Shown here one piece after another: positions 45,901-53,985 of a stretch of 64,000 nt of DNA. Location of the stretch: positions 3,224,001 through 3,288,000 of the forward strand of contig NZ_CP108484.1 in the NCBI RefSeq assembly GCF_036226505.1, given 5' to 3'. The notes below the pieces were generated by a model. The model searched no databases and had not been told where the DNA came from. It was given only the letters and a program-made list of their open reading frames with translations. Every line of letters begins with the position of its first letter. The stretch's first letter is position 1. This DNA is from Kitasatospora sp. NBC_01246 (GTDB lineage: Bacteria > Actinomycetota > Actinomycetes > Streptomycetales > Streptomycetaceae). The translations under genes were made by a program, and so were the position numbers.

Positions 45901-46339
45901 GGTGCGCTGGCCGCGCAACGCACCGCGCGGACCGATCGTGGCCCTGGCCGACGAGGCCACCAGCTCGGACGGCGACGTCATCATCGCCGCGATCAAGCTG
46001 CTGCGGCTCGGCCCGGTGGTCGGCAACCGCACCTGGGGCGGGGTGGTCGGCATGACCGGGCGGCACACGCTCGGCGACGGGACGCAGATCTCGGTGCCGA
46101 AGAACGCCTCCTGGTTCACCGGCGGGCTCGGCTGGTCGGTGGAGAACCACGGCGTGGAGCCGGACGTGCACGTGCTGCGCACCCCGCAGGACTGGGCCCG
46201 GGGGCAGCACCCCGAGCTGGTCACGGCCGTCCGGCTGGCGCTGGACCTGCTGGAGGACGCGCCGGCCGCCGTCCCGCCACCGGACGACACCCCGCGGCCG
46301 AACCTGCGGCGGCCGCCGCTGCCGCCGCGCGGGCACTGA
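42992..46339 (+). CDS. Tricorn-type protease (S41)
   Basis: 1115 residues, similar in length to archaeal tricorn (about 1070). Two beta-propellers occupy about 1-680 (LRGGLLAFTAEDDVWIAPLS, repeated SPDG and WxS blades), then the core: H764 in LGTSHAYVTPS, a PDZ domain with GVRDGDELLAVAGRPVDRVR, and SS992-D993-GD with the nucleophile Ser and its Asp, followed by RTWGGVVGM. It is a cytosolic peptidase that trims peptides released by the proteasome. Residues about 371-405 are five copies of a 7-residue AADGT unit encoded by 21-bp DNA repeats, inserted in a propeller loop. ATG 42992 follows ATGGAGAG at short spacing. Confidence 0.9.
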   Translation: MTAPGYLRYPHLRGGLLAFTAEDDVWIAPLSPGGTVGRAWRVSCDRTRVSHPRISPDGRTLAWTAWQSPTPEIWTAPVEGGEAVRLSYWGSQDTRLRGWLPDGELLAVTSYHEPFGHYTWAHALPPDGSPGRRMPWGPVGDAQLSRAHTVLLTGSAPHEPAAWKRYRGGATGRLWVDGEQVLAGHRGHLASPMPVGDRIAFLSDHEGIGNLYSCRPDGTDLRRHTDHASYYAREAATDGTRIVYQHAGDLWVLEGLDAPAPHRLRVPLGGARAGRRPYQVSAASHVKDLACDHTGRAGLITVRGSQYWLTHRDGPARALADTPGVRTRLPVLLGHTGEAGWITDAQGEDAVEIVPLPGHDAPGHGGDDPGTAADGTGPAADGTHTAADGTGPAADGTGPAADGTGTHRHRVLAAGRLGRVLELTASPDGTHLAAAASDGRLLLVATADGAVRELAASEHGPVGGARFSPDSHWIAWSQPVAGRSLRRIRLTRTDVPAPITEITDGRFEDEQPVFTRDGRYLAFLSWRGFDPVHDVHTGDLSFPLGCRPYLVPLTADTPSPFAAPAEDGAPRGDGGGDGTVHVDPRGIGERLLPFPVIASKYSATDAVRGGLVWLRWPISGTLGQTFTNPDDTSGRPSLEYFDLARGTRSTLADKLDGYAVSGDGGSVAVYSAGTLRIVPVTAPSAGTTVDLRRITHTVRPAAEWRQAYHEAARIVRDQFWDAGMSGLDWPALVAQYEPLLERIAGPDDFADLLRELLGELGTSHAYVTPSRRGEGPSPVQQPLGLLGANARHSADGRWLVDRILPGESSDPRARAPLASQGVRDGDELLAVAGRPVDRVRGPAPLLAGTGGTSVELTLRGREGRDGRGTGIRRITVTPLTDERPIRYQDWVAKRRSLVREFSDGRCGYLHIPDLGGSGWAQFNRDLRRELDKPALVLDVRGNAGGNVSELVLEKLTRPVLAWDFSRGRQPVRWPRNAPRGPIVALADEATSSDGDVIIAAIKLLRLGPVVGNRTWGGVVGMTGRHTLGDGTQISVPKNASWFTGGLGWSVENHGVEPDVHVLRTPQDWARGQHPELVTAVRLALDLLEDAPAAVPPPDDTPRPNLRRPPLPPRGH
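44102..44206. repeat. Five tandem 21-bp units inside the tricorn gene
   Basis: Units of the form (A/C)CGGCGGCGGACGGCACGGGC, each 21 bp, five in a row and in frame, encoding (T/P)AADGT(G/H). Length changes would add or remove 7 residues without frameshift. Confidence 0.9.
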
Positions 46340-46353
46340 CCGGCGCCCGGGAA

Positions 46354-46392
46354 CGCCGTAGGGACGCGCCCGGCGGGCGCGTCCCTACGGCG
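46354..46392. terminator. Bidirectional terminator between tricorn and the small gene
   Basis: 18-bp perfect stem starting CGCCGTAGGGACGCGCCC with a 3-base loop, placed between two convergent genes. Confidence 0.9.
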
Positions 46393-46432
46393 TGCCGATC
46401 AGCGGTCGGCAGTCGGCGATCAGCGGTCGGCG

Positions 46433-46711
46433 TCAGTCCCAGGGATCACCCTCGGCCGTCATGTCCTCGCGGGCCCGCTCCTCGGCCTCCCGTTCGGTGA
46501 CCCGGGGGGTCTGCCGGGCCTCGCCGACCCGGCGGGCCCGTTCGGTCTCGGCGCCGAACGCGTCGGCGGCCTCGTCGTGGGCGAGCGCGGCCCGCTGGGC
46601 GGGGTCCGTCATCGCGGTGGTGTCCTGTTCGTGGCTCCCGCCGAGTGAGGAGGACCTGGCCTCCCCGGCGGCGTCGTGCGCCTTGTGGCGGAACCTGTCG
46701 AAGATGCCCAT
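46433..46711 (-). CDS. Small highly charged protein of unknown function
   Basis: 92 residues, GGAGGAGG before ATG 46711. It begins MGIFDRFRHKAHDAAGEARS and continues as a highly charged helix (DPAQRAALAHDEAADAFGAE, REAEERAREDMTAEGDPWD). No family is recognised; composition suggests an intrinsically flexible, soluble helix protein like many actinomycete stress-associated small proteins. Downstream, 46394-46432 carries two copies of GATCAGCGGTCGGC. Confidence 0.7.
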   Translation of the reverse strand: MGIFDRFRHKAHDAAGEARSSSLGGSHEQDTTAMTDPAQRAALAHDEAADAFGAETERARRVGEARQTPRVTEREAEERAREDMTAEGDPWD

Positions 46712-46911
46712 GACTCCTCCTCCGGACGACTTCCGGGCTGCCCCCACTCTCACACCGGTGTCCGGCGGGCGCATCCGCTGGCGGGCCGCCCGGGCCCCGG
46801 CCCCCGGGAGCCCGCGCGCGGACGGCCCCCGGGGGATCACCGACCGTCGTCCTCCCGGGGGCCGGGGCCCGGCGGCGGCTGGATCCGGTGGCTGGATCCA
46901 GCGCCCGGGGA

Positions 46912-48984
46912 TCAGCCGCTGACGCTGGCCGTACCGGTCTCCAGATGGCCGGTGAACCGCTGCGACCAGGAGCTGTCCGCGGTCACCGTGACGGTGAAGT
47001 CGTACCAGCCGTTGGTGTAGGCGACCACGTTGAAGAAGTCGCTCACGCTGCCGCCGGCCGGCACCTGGTAGGTCCAGGGGCCGTCCGTGCGGTAGTTGTT
47101 CGAGGTGATGGTGAAGGTCAGCGCCGTGGTGCCGGTGTTGGCGAGCTTGAGGTAGAGCGCCGGCTTCCCGGTACCCGGCTCGACCGCGTACGAGGCGGTG
47201 ACCGCCGCGTTCTTGCCCGCCTTGGTGGCATCGCCCCTGAAGCGGCGCAGGAAGCGGTTGGGGCCGACCACCGAGAGGTCGTACGGGCCGCCGCCGAAGC
47301 CGGTGCCGCAGTTGAAGAAGTCGCTCTGGTTGCCGCCCGGGTCGACGGTGTACTGCCAGGGCCCGCCGCTGCGGTAGGCGTTGGCGTAGGCCGCGAAGTG
47401 CGCCGACTTCTGGGCGACCGCGCCCTCGTTGGCCATCTTCAGCCAGACCTTGATCGCCCCGGCGGAGCCGAACTCCAGGCGGTCCAGGTTGGCGTTCGGC
47501 TGGTACGGCAGGGCGCGGGCCGGACGGGTGCCGGGCTCCTGGACGGGCAGCTTGTTGTCGACCGGCGCCGGGTTGGGCAGCGGTCCGCAGCTCGACATGC
47601 CGATCACCGCGTCGGTGTTGGGCAGGGCGGGCAGGCCGTAGACCGGGTTGGCGAAGTCGAAGGCGCTGGTGAGGTCGCCGCAGACCCGGCGGCGCCAGTC
47701 GGTGATGTTGGGGCAGGTGGCCGGCTTGCCGATGGCGGCCGTCCACTTCTCCAGGAAGCGCAGCACCGAGGTGTGGTCGAAGACCTCGGAGTTGACCCAG
47801 CCGCCGCGGGTCCAGGGCGAGATGGCGATCATCGGGACGCGGAAGCCGAGGCCGATGTTGGTCCCGCCGTAGAACTCGCCCGGGGTGCCGGCCGGCGCGG
47901 CGGGCGGCGGGACGTGGTCGAAGAAGCCGTCGTTCTCGTCGTAGTTGAGGAAGAGGACGGTGGAGTTGAAGACGTCCGGGGCGGCGGCCAGGGCGTCGAT
48001 CACGTTGTGGACGAAGTGCGCGCCGTCCTGGGGGGTCGAGTAGGGGTGCTCGGAGGAGCCCTGGTCGGGGACGATCCAGGAGACCTGCGGGAGCGTGCCG
48101 TTCAGCGCGTCGGCCCTGAGCGCGGCGACGATGTCGTCCGGGGTCCGGCCGGTCGCCTTGGGGACGGAGCCCATGCCCTTGACCGCGAGCGGGCTGCCGG
48201 CCGGGGCGGAGCTGAACGCCGTGAAGTAGGCCAGGGCGTTGTCGCCGTAGTTGTCGGCCGCGTTCTGGTAGACCTTCCAGCTCACGCCGGCGCCCTCCAG
48301 CGCCTCGGCGTAGGTCTGCCAGCGCAGGCCCTTCTCGTCGCCGCCGTCGTTCGCCGGGCCGCCCGCCGCGCCGTCCGGGTCGATCTGACCGGACCAGTGG
48401 TAGGTGCGGTTGGGGCCGGTGGCGCTGAGGACGGAACAGAAGTAGGCGTCGCAGATGGTCCAGTTCTCGGCGAGCGCGTAGTGGAACGGGATGTCCTGGC
48501 GGGTGAGGAACCCGAGCGTGCGGACGTTGCCCTTGGCGGCGACCCAGGAGTCCATCTTGCCGCCGTTCCACGCCCGGTGCTGGTCGGACCAGCCGTGAGC
48601 CAGGTCGCCGTTGCACTGGGCCAGGCGCTCGGGGTCGGCGCCGCCGGCCGGCTTGGTGGCGCTGAACTGCCACGGGTACTGCCGCCCGAGCCCGTTGGGC
48701 TGGTTGAAGACGCTGTACCCGTTGGCGATCTGGATCGCGCTGCGGTCGGCGAAGCCGCGCACGCCGCGCAGCATCCCGAAGTAGTGGTCGAAGCTGCGGT
48801 TCTCCTGCATCAGGATGACGATGTGCTTCGCGTCCGCGATGGTGCCGGTCTGCGACAGCGCCGCCGACGGCGCCGGTGCGGGCGCGCCCGGCGCCGCCCC
48901 CGCACCGGTGGTCCCGGCCACGGCCAGGCCTGCCGCGGCGGCTCCGGACAACGCGACGAACTTTCTACGACTCAGCTCGGCCAT
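46912..48984 (-). CDS. Tat-exported phospholipase C (phosphoesterase family)
   Basis: 690 residues. It starts MAELSRRKFVALSGAAAAGL, a twin-arginine signal. The catalytic domain about 45-480 has HIVILMQENRSFDHYFGMLR with the Glu-Asn metal/nucleophile region, TGPNRTYHWSG, and ENDGFFDHVPPP with the late metal ligands, all typical of bacterial phosphocholine-preferring phospholipase C. Two C-terminal beta domains follow, each with the GGPW(Q/T)Y pattern. Expected role: outside the cell, releasing phosphate or lipids. There is only a weak ribosome-binding site before ATG 48984. Monocistronic. Confidence 0.92.
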   Translation of the reverse strand: MAELSRRKFVALSGAAAAGLAVAGTTGAGAAPGAPAPAPSAALSQTGTIADAKHIVILMQENRSFDHYFGMLRGVRGFADRSAIQIANGYSVFNQPNGLGRQYPWQFSATKPAGGADPERLAQCNGDLAHGWSDQHRAWNGGKMDSWVAAKGNVRTLGFLTRQDIPFHYALAENWTICDAYFCSVLSATGPNRTYHWSGQIDPDGAAGGPANDGGDEKGLRWQTYAEALEGAGVSWKVYQNAADNYGDNALAYFTAFSSAPAGSPLAVKGMGSVPKATGRTPDDIVAALRADALNGTLPQVSWIVPDQGSSEHPYSTPQDGAHFVHNVIDALAAAPDVFNSTVLFLNYDENDGFFDHVPPPAAPAGTPGEFYGGTNIGLGFRVPMIAISPWTRGGWVNSEVFDHTSVLRFLEKWTAAIGKPATCPNITDWRRRVCGDLTSAFDFANPVYGLPALPNTDAVIGMSSCGPLPNPAPVDNKLPVQEPGTRPARALPYQPNANLDRLEFGSAGAIKVWLKMANEGAVAQKSAHFAAYANAYRSGGPWQYTVDPGGNQSDFFNCGTGFGGGPYDLSVVGPNRFLRRFRGDATKAGKNAAVTASYAVEPGTGKPALYLKLANTGTTALTFTITSNNYRTDGPWTYQVPAGGSVSDFFNVVAYTNGWYDFTVTVTADSSWSQRFTGHLETGTASVSG

Positions 48985-49158
48985 CAGCCCAGCCCGTCCC
49001 TTCACTGGCGATGTTGTGCACACAAGTTGGGGCTCGATCGCGCAGCATCCTCCCTCCGCCCGGACCGCCCCACCAGAGGGCCGGGGCAGGGTTGGCGGAC
49101 TGTTCGCCCGGTCGTCACCGGGCGACGCCGGTCTGAACGGCGGGCTCACCGCCCCGGG

Positions 49159-49815
49159 TCAGTCCTTCACCGTGATCCCCAGGGCCTGGGCGAACAGCGG
49201 TGCCAGTTCGAGGAGCTGCGGAGAGCTGATGACGGCGCCCTGCAGGCCCTGGTGGCCGTCGGGCAGGCCCAGCCGGACGGCGCCGCGAAGGTCCGCCTTG
49301 GTCAGCTTGGCGCCGCGGAACCGGACCTCCTCCAGGGTGGAGCCCGGGAAGGAGACCTCGGTCAGCTTGGCGTCGCCGAAGTCCACGTCGCGCAGCAGGC
49401 AGTCCTCGAAGACGACGTCGCGCAGGACGGCGGCGCGCAGGTTGACCGCCTCCAGCTTGCAGCCGCGGAAGACCGTCCGGCGCAGCGCCGAACCGTGCGC
49501 GGCCACCCCCGCCAGCACCCCGCCGGTGACGGCGCTGTCCTGCCACTCGGTGTCGCTGAGGTCGCAGGCCACCCAGCGGCCGGCCTGGGCCCAGACCTCG
49601 TTGAAGCGGGCCCGGCGCAGCCTGACCCCGCTCAGCGCGACGCCGGTGAAGGCGCACTCCAGGAAGGTGGCGCCGCCGGCGGACTGGTCGGTGTACTCGC
49701 CACCGTCGAAGTGGACGGTGTCGTAGCGCTCGTCGCTGCGCAGCGGGCCGGAGTGCGGGCGCAGCAGGTGGGCGTACGGCAGGTCGGCCAGGCGGTCGGG
49801 GACGGAGAGCGGCAT
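49159..49815 (-). CDS. Pentapeptide-repeat protein
   Basis: 218 residues from ATG 49815 (MPLSVPDRLADLPYAHLLRP), GAGG upstream. From residue 55 on it is a run of A(D/N)LXX-type pentapeptides, for example TFLEC AFTGV ALSGV RLRRA RFNEV and later LTEVS FPGST LEEVR FRGAK LTKAD LRGAV, which fold as a right-handed quadrilateral beta-helix. Some relatives protect DNA gyrase by mimicking DNA; whether this one does cannot be seen. It ends with a helical segment (LLELAPLFAQALGI). Confidence 0.88.
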   Translation of the reverse strand: MPLSVPDRLADLPYAHLLRPHSGPLRSDERYDTVHFDGGEYTDQSAGGATFLECAFTGVALSGVRLRRARFNEVWAQAGRWVACDLSDTEWQDSAVTGGVLAGVAAHGSALRRTVFRGCKLEAVNLRAAVLRDVVFEDCLLRDVDFGDAKLTEVSFPGSTLEEVRFRGAKLTKADLRGAVRLGLPDGHQGLQGAVISSPQLLELAPLFAQALGITVKD

Positions 49816-49872
49816 GGCGGCGGTACCTCGCGGTCGGTGGACTGGTCCTCGTCGGCATGCTCGCACGTGGCA

Positions 49873-49917
49873 CCGACAGGGCCCGGCCGCTCGGGGGGAG
49901 CGGCCGGGCCCTGTCGG
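49873..49917. terminator. Very strong hairpin upstream of the pentapeptide gene
   Basis: 20-bp perfect stem (CCGACAGGGCCCGGCCGCTC and complement) with a 5-G loop. It lies downstream of the snapalysin 1 gene stop on the minus strand and would end that transcript. Confidence 0.85.
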
Positions 49918-49922
49918 CGGTT

Positions 49923-49978
49923 CACGCGGTCACGCGGTCACGCGGTCACGCGGTCACGCGGTCACGCGGTCACGCGGT
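49923..49978. repeat. Seven perfect 8-bp units
   Basis: CACGCGGT repeated seven times without error between the snapalysin 1 stop and its terminator hairpin. Confidence 0.95.
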
Positions 49979-50001
49979 CCGACCGGGGATCGGCCGAGGG
50001 G

Positions 50002-50628
50002 TCAGCCGCGGAGCCAGAGCGAGTTGACCCGGCTGCGCTCGGTGCTGTTCGGGTAGGGGTTGGTGCAGGAGGTGCCCGGGCCGCCGCCGGACATCAGCTC
50101 GCTGCACGGGCCCGAGTAGTGGTCCGGCAGGCCGAGCACGTGGCCGGTCTCGTGCGCCGTGACCCGGGTGGAGTTGTACTGACGGTTCTGGGCGTAGTCC
50201 AGGAAGATGTAGCCCTGGCCGTGCCCGTTGGTGCTGGCGTAGGACCCGCGCGAGTCGTTGCCCTCGTAGTAGCGGAAGTCGGCGTTGGTCCCGGAGCGCA
50301 GCTGCACGTTGGTGACCGAGCCGTTCCAGATCTGGGCGCTCTGCGATATCTGGTTGCGGAAGGTCGGCGCGCTGCTGGCGTCGTAGGTCACCACGACGGC
50401 CTTCAGGTACGGCGTGGCCGCCTGCTTGGCCAGCGCGGACTTCATCACGGCCTCGTAGAACGCCTGGTTGTTCGCGTCCTCGGCGGCCGAGCCGGCGTAG
50501 GCGGTGGTGGCCGTGTAGCCCTGGACCGCCGGGGCGGGCGCGGCGACGGCGGTGGTGGGCAGGGCGGCCAGGCCGGCGGCGAGCACCAGGCCGACGGCCG
50601 CGGAGAGCGTGCGGGACATGCGGTTCAT
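50002..50628 (-). CDS. snpA: Snapalysin-type small neutral protease, copy 1
   Basis: 208 residues. Signal peptide 1-30 (ending PTTAVAAPA), a short propeptide to about 70, then the M7 metzincin domain with H159-E160-TG-H163-VLGLP-D169, the HExxHxxxxxD zinc motif with Asp as third ligand, followed by [16 protein letters not shown] with the Met-turn. It is a secreted zinc endopeptidase for milk-type and other proteins. CAGGAG lies 7 bases before ATG 50628. It is a tandem copy of the gene at 50819. Confidence 0.93.
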   Translation of the reverse strand: MNRMSRTLSAAVGLVLAAGLAALPTTAVAAPAPAVQGYTATTAYAGSAAEDANNQAFYEAVMKSALAKQAATPYLKAVVVTYDASSAPTFRNQISQSAQIWNGSVTNVQLRSGTNADFRYYEGNDSRGSYASTNGHGQGYIFLDYAQNRQYNSTRVTAHETGHVLGLPDHYSGPCSELMSGGGPGTSCTNPYPNSTERSRVNSLWLRG

Positions 50629-50704
50629 GTGGGGGCTCCTGTTCGCGGGTGCCGGGGCCGCTGGGGGTGGGCCACGGCGAACGGGTGAACGGGTGAACTG
50701 ATGA

Positions 50705-50750
50705 ACGGTGGAGCGGGCGGAGCGGTGGGGCGGGCGGAGCGCTCCACCGT
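50705..50750. terminator. Inverted repeat between the two snapalysin genes
   Basis: ACGGTGGAGCG (50705-50715) and CGCTCCACCGT (50740-50750), perfect 11-bp stem with a 24-base loop, downstream of snapalysin 2. Confidence 0.6.
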
Positions 50751-50818
50751 GGGGCGGTGGAGCGGTCCGACGAGGTGGGGCGGGAGGGACCGGCGGGGCG
50801 CGGGGGCCCGCGGACCGG

Positions 50819-51466
50819 TCAGCGCGTGGTGGCGCTCAGACCGTTGCGCCACAGGGAGTTGACCCGGCTGCGCTCGGTGCTGTTCGGGTACGGGTTGGTG
50901 CAGGAGGGGCCCGGGCCGCCGCCGGACATCAGCTCGCTGCACGGGCCCGAGTAGTGGTCCGGCAGGCCGAGCACGTGGCCGGTCTCGTGCGCCGTGACCC
51001 GGGTGGAGTCGTACTCCTGGTTCTGGGTGTAGTCGAGGAAGATGTAGCCGGACCCGTGGCCGTCGGTGCTGGCGTACGAGCCGTTGCTCGGGTCGTCGCC
51101 CTCGTAGTACGAGAAGTCGGCGTTCGCGCCGGACTGGAGGCGGACGTTGGCGACCGAGCCGTTCCAGATCTGGGCGCTCCGGGATATCTCGGAGGCGAAG
51201 GACGGCGCGTTGCTCGCGTCGTAGGTCACCACGACGGCCTTCAGGTACGGCGTGGCCGCCTGCTTCGACCGCGCGGACTTCATCACGGCCTCGTAGAACG
51301 CCTGGTTGTCGGCCTTCCCGGTGCCCGGGTGCGCGGAGGCGGCGGCGGTGTAGTGCTGGGCCGCGCCGGTCGCGGGGGCGGCGGTCGCGGTGCCGGGCAG
51401 GGCGGCGAGGCCGGCGGCGAGCGCCAGGCCCAGGGCAGCGGAGAACGTCCGCGGAATGCGGTGCAT
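50819..51466 (-). CDS. snpA: Snapalysin-type small neutral protease, copy 2
   Basis: 215 residues. Signal peptide 1-30, propeptide, M7 domain with H160[10 protein letters not shown] and the same [11 protein letters not shown]et-turn. From residue 55 it is nearly identical to copy 1 over the propeptide end and catalytic domain, with differences mainly in the signal, the propeptide start and the C-terminus (extra SATTR). GGAG lies 7 bases before ATG 51466. It diverges from snpR, the usual place of snpA, so this is likely the ancestral copy. Confidence 0.93.
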   Translation of the reverse strand: MHRIPRTFSAALGLALAAGLAALPGTATAAPATGAAQHYTAAASAHPGTGKADNQAFYEAVMKSARSKQAATPYLKAVVVTYDASNAPSFASEISRSAQIWNGSVANVRLQSGANADFSYYEGDDPSNGSYASTDGHGSGYIFLDYTQNQEYDSTRVTAHETGHVLGLPDHYSGPCSELMSGGGPGPSCTNPYPNSTERSRVNSLWRNGLSATTR

Positions 51467-51685
51467 GTGGGGGCTCCGATGGTGGGGTGCGCCGCGGCCG
51501 GTGGGGGCCGGTCGCGGGCATCGGATGAATGCTTGCTGTCCCCAGAGCTTGGGTCAGCGCGGCCGCGCGGCGGATGATGTCAACCGGCGATAGCACCGGG
51601 CAATCACCCGCGGAGCCGGGGGCGTTCGGACGGACGACCTGTCATGTCCCTGGCGTCACACCGAATTGACCGTTATGCTCCCGAC

Positions 51686-52984
51686 GTGGAGCTCGACGTG
51701 AGACACCTCCGGGTGCTGTGCGCGATTGCCGACAGCGGCAGCCTCCGCAAGGCTGCGCTCCAGCTCGGCATGACCCAGCCCTCCCTCACCACGCAGCTGC
51801 ACCGCATCGAACGGGCCGTCGGCGGCACGCTGTTCACCCGCGAGCAGACCGGCAGCCGGCCCACCGCGCTCGGCCACTCGGTGCTGTCCCGGGCCCGGCC
51901 GGTGATCGCCGAGATGGCCGCACTGGTCGCCGCCGCCCGCCAGGAGGCCCGTGAGACCGCCAACGGCGAGCGCGCCCGGCGGCTGCGGATCGGCAGCGTG
52001 GGCAGCAGGGCGGTGGCGGCCTGGCTGCGCCGGGTGCACGACCGGCTGCCGGAGACCGACACCACCATCCACATCGACATCTCCGCCAACGCCCTGCTGC
52101 GGATGGTCTCCGCCGACCAGTTGGACGTCGCCTTCGTGCACGAGAGCGAGGGCTTCCCGCTGAAGGTCCCGGCGGACACCGAGCACCGGGTCCTGATGGC
52201 CCGGGAGCCGCAGTTCGTCGCGCTCGCCGCGGGCCACCCGGCCGCCGCCCGGCCGGTGGTCCACCTGGCCGACCTCGCCGAGGACACCTGGATGGTCGAC
52301 CCGACGGCCGACCACGAGTACGCCGCGATGCGCCGGGTCTTCAGCGAGGCCGGGCTCAACCCCCGCGTGGTGCAGGTGCGCGACAACGCGACCGCCGCCG
52401 AGCTGGTCGCCTCCGGCGAGGCCGTCCGCCCCTGCCAGCCGACCTCGGCCCCCGGGCCCGGCACCGTCGTCCGGCCGGTGCACGGCGACCCGCTGGCCGT
52501 CCGGCTGCTGCTCACCTGGCGGCCGCGGGCGCTCAGCCCGCCGGCCCTGGACGCGCTCTACGGGGAGCTGCGGGCCGCCTACCTGGACCTGGCCCGGGTC
52601 AGTCCGACCTACCTCGGCTGGCTGTCCCGGCACGGCCAGGCGCTCCAGCAGCTGGTCGGCCACTCCCCAGGGCCCTCCATCGGCCACTCCCCCGGGCAGC
52701 CCCACGAGCACCACCCCGGCGGACACCCCGCCGGGCACCCGGCCGCGGCCGCCCCCGGCCGACCGGAGCCTCAGGCCGCGTCGGCGGCGGCCCGGGCGTC
52801 GCTGCGCGCGTGCAGCACGACGCCCACTGCCACCGTGGCCGCGGTCACCAGGCCCGCCACCAGGACGCCGGAGCCGCCCGCCGCCGTGCACGCCAGCACC
52901 GCCGCCGAGGCGGCGGGCAGCATGGCCTGCTCCGCCCCGCTCTTGGTGTGCCGCGAGTGCAGCAGCCAGACGGTGAACAGGTAG
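51686..52984 (+). CDS. snpR: LysR-type activator SnpR with an extended C-terminus
   Basis: 432 residues from GTG 51686 (MELDVRHLRVLCAIADSGSL after initiator Met). LysR HTH in the first 65 residues (KAALQLGMTQPSLTTQLHRI), then the effector domain to about 325. A TATGCT box 6 bases upstream suggests a leaderless message; an ATG at 51644 is the alternative. SnpR is known to activate the divergent snpA gene in Streptomyces. The reading frame does not stop where LysR proteins usually do: about 105 extra residues (His/Pro/Gly-rich, then antisense to the LtrA gene) follow, overlapping LtrA by 214 bp. Confidence 0.85.
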   Translation: MELDVRHLRVLCAIADSGSLRKAALQLGMTQPSLTTQLHRIERAVGGTLFTREQTGSRPTALGHSVLSRARPVIAEMAALVAAARQEARETANGERARRLRIGSVGSRAVAAWLRRVHDRLPETDTTIHIDISANALLRMVSADQLDVAFVHESEGFPLKVPADTEHRVLMAREPQFVALAAGHPAAARPVVHLADLAEDTWMVDPTADHEYAAMRRVFSEAGLNPRVVQVRDNATAAELVASGEAVRPCQPTSAPGPGTVVRPVHGDPLAVRLLLTWRPRALSPPALDALYGELRAAYLDLARVSPTYLGWLSRHGQALQQLVGHSPGPSIGHSPGQPHEHHPGGHPAGHPAAAAPGRPEPQAASAAARASLRACSTTPTATVAAVTRPATRTPEPPAAVHASTAAEAAGSMACSAPLLVCRECSSQTVNR

Positions 52985-53985
52985 ATCGCGGTGGGCACGG
53001 TCACCGTCGCGGTGGCGACCGTCTCCGAGACGTGCGCCTTGTGCACCGCCGACTCCACCGCGACCTCCAGGCCGGAGCCGATCGCCGCCGCCGAGCCGAA
53101 CACCAGGTAGTGGCCGTAGCCCCAGGAGAAGGCCTGCCGGTTGGTGCGCAGGTGGTCGTGGACCGGCCGGGCGAAGTAGATCCACCAGGCCGAGAAGCAG
53201 ATCAGCAGACCGCCGCCGGCCACCGGCAGCAGCCGGGCCAGCCCCTCGTGCTCGTCCACCGCCGACTGCACCGCCACGGTCGCCGCCGCCACCGTCTCGC
53301 CGAGCACGATCAGGGTGAACAGGCCGTACCGCTCCGCGATGTGGTGCGGGTGCCAGCTGGTCCGGAGCCGCAGTTCGGCGATCACCGGCACGGACAGCTC
53401 GGCCACGATGCCGATCGGGATCACGTACGCCCGGGCGTCGTGCGGCAGCAGCAGCATCACCACCCAGGCGAGCTGACAGAGCGTGATGCCGGCCGCGTAG
53501 CGCAGTGCCACCCCGCGGGCCTGCCCCTCCTCGCCGGCCGCCGCGCGCAGCCACTGGGTGACCATCGCCAGCCGCATCACCACGTAGCCGACGACCGACA
53601 GCACCAGGTCCTGCTCGGCGAACATCCGGGGCACCCCGGCGGCGAGGATCAGCACCCCGGCGATCTGGACCAGCGTGGTGACCCGGTAGGGGACGTCGTC
53701 GCAGTCGTAGGCGGAGGCGAACCAGGTGAAGTTCATCCAGGCCCACCAGATCGCGAAGAAGGCGAAGACGTACCCGCGCAGGCCGTCCCCGTAGTGGCCG
53801 GCGGCCAGGTCGTGGGCGAGCTCCCGACCGGCCTGGCCGACCGCGACCACGAAGCAGAGGTCGAAGAAGAGCTCCAGCGGGGTGGCGACCCGGTGCGGCT
53901 CGTTCCGGCTGCGCGGGACCATCCGGCGCACCGGACGCGGGTCGACGTGGTGCGGGCGGGGTGCTGCGGCGGGATCGCTGGTCAT
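52771..53985 (-). CDS. Low temperature requirement A (LtrA) family membrane protein
   Basis: 404 residues with about eleven membrane helices. The opening RNEPHRVATPLELFFDLCFVVAVGQ is the LtrA signature, and SWHPHHIAERYGLFTLIVLGE is the second conserved block with the ERxGLFTLI.LGE motif. The function is poorly known; the name comes from a Listeria cold-growth mutant. GGAG lies 8 bases before ATG 53985. Its 3' end overlaps the snpR frame. Confidence 0.9.
   Translation of the reverse strand: MTSDPAAAPRPHHVDPRPVRRMVPRSRNEPHRVATPLELFFDLCFVVAVGQAGRELAHDLAAGHYGDGLRGYVFAFFAIWWAWMNFTWFASAYDCDDVPYRVTTLVQIAGVLILAAGVPRMFAEQDLVLSVVGYVVMRLAMVTQWLRAAAGEEGQARGVALRYAAGITLCQLAWVVMLLLPHDARAYVIPIGIVAELSVPVIAELRLRTSWHPHHIAERYGLFTLIVLGETVAAATVAVQSAVDEHEGLARLLPVAGGGLLICFSAWWIYFARPVHDHLRTNRQAFSWGYGHYLVFGSAAAIGSGLEVAVESAVHKAHVSETVATATVTVPTAIYLFTVWLLHSRHTKSGAEQAMLPAASAAVLACTAAGGSGVLVAGLVTAATVAVGVVLHARSDARAAADAA

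Noticed and set aside
49923..49978. CRISPR-like array
   Set aside because: The units are 8 bp in direct contact without spacers, and no cas gene is present; the Cas4-like nuclease at 30102 has no array nearby.
46888..50688. A plus-strand frame of about 1260 codons across phospholipase C, pentapeptide and snapalysin genes
   Set aside because: It spans several well-supported minus-strand genes and their intergenic DNA, and the product is low-complexity. It is a shadow frame.
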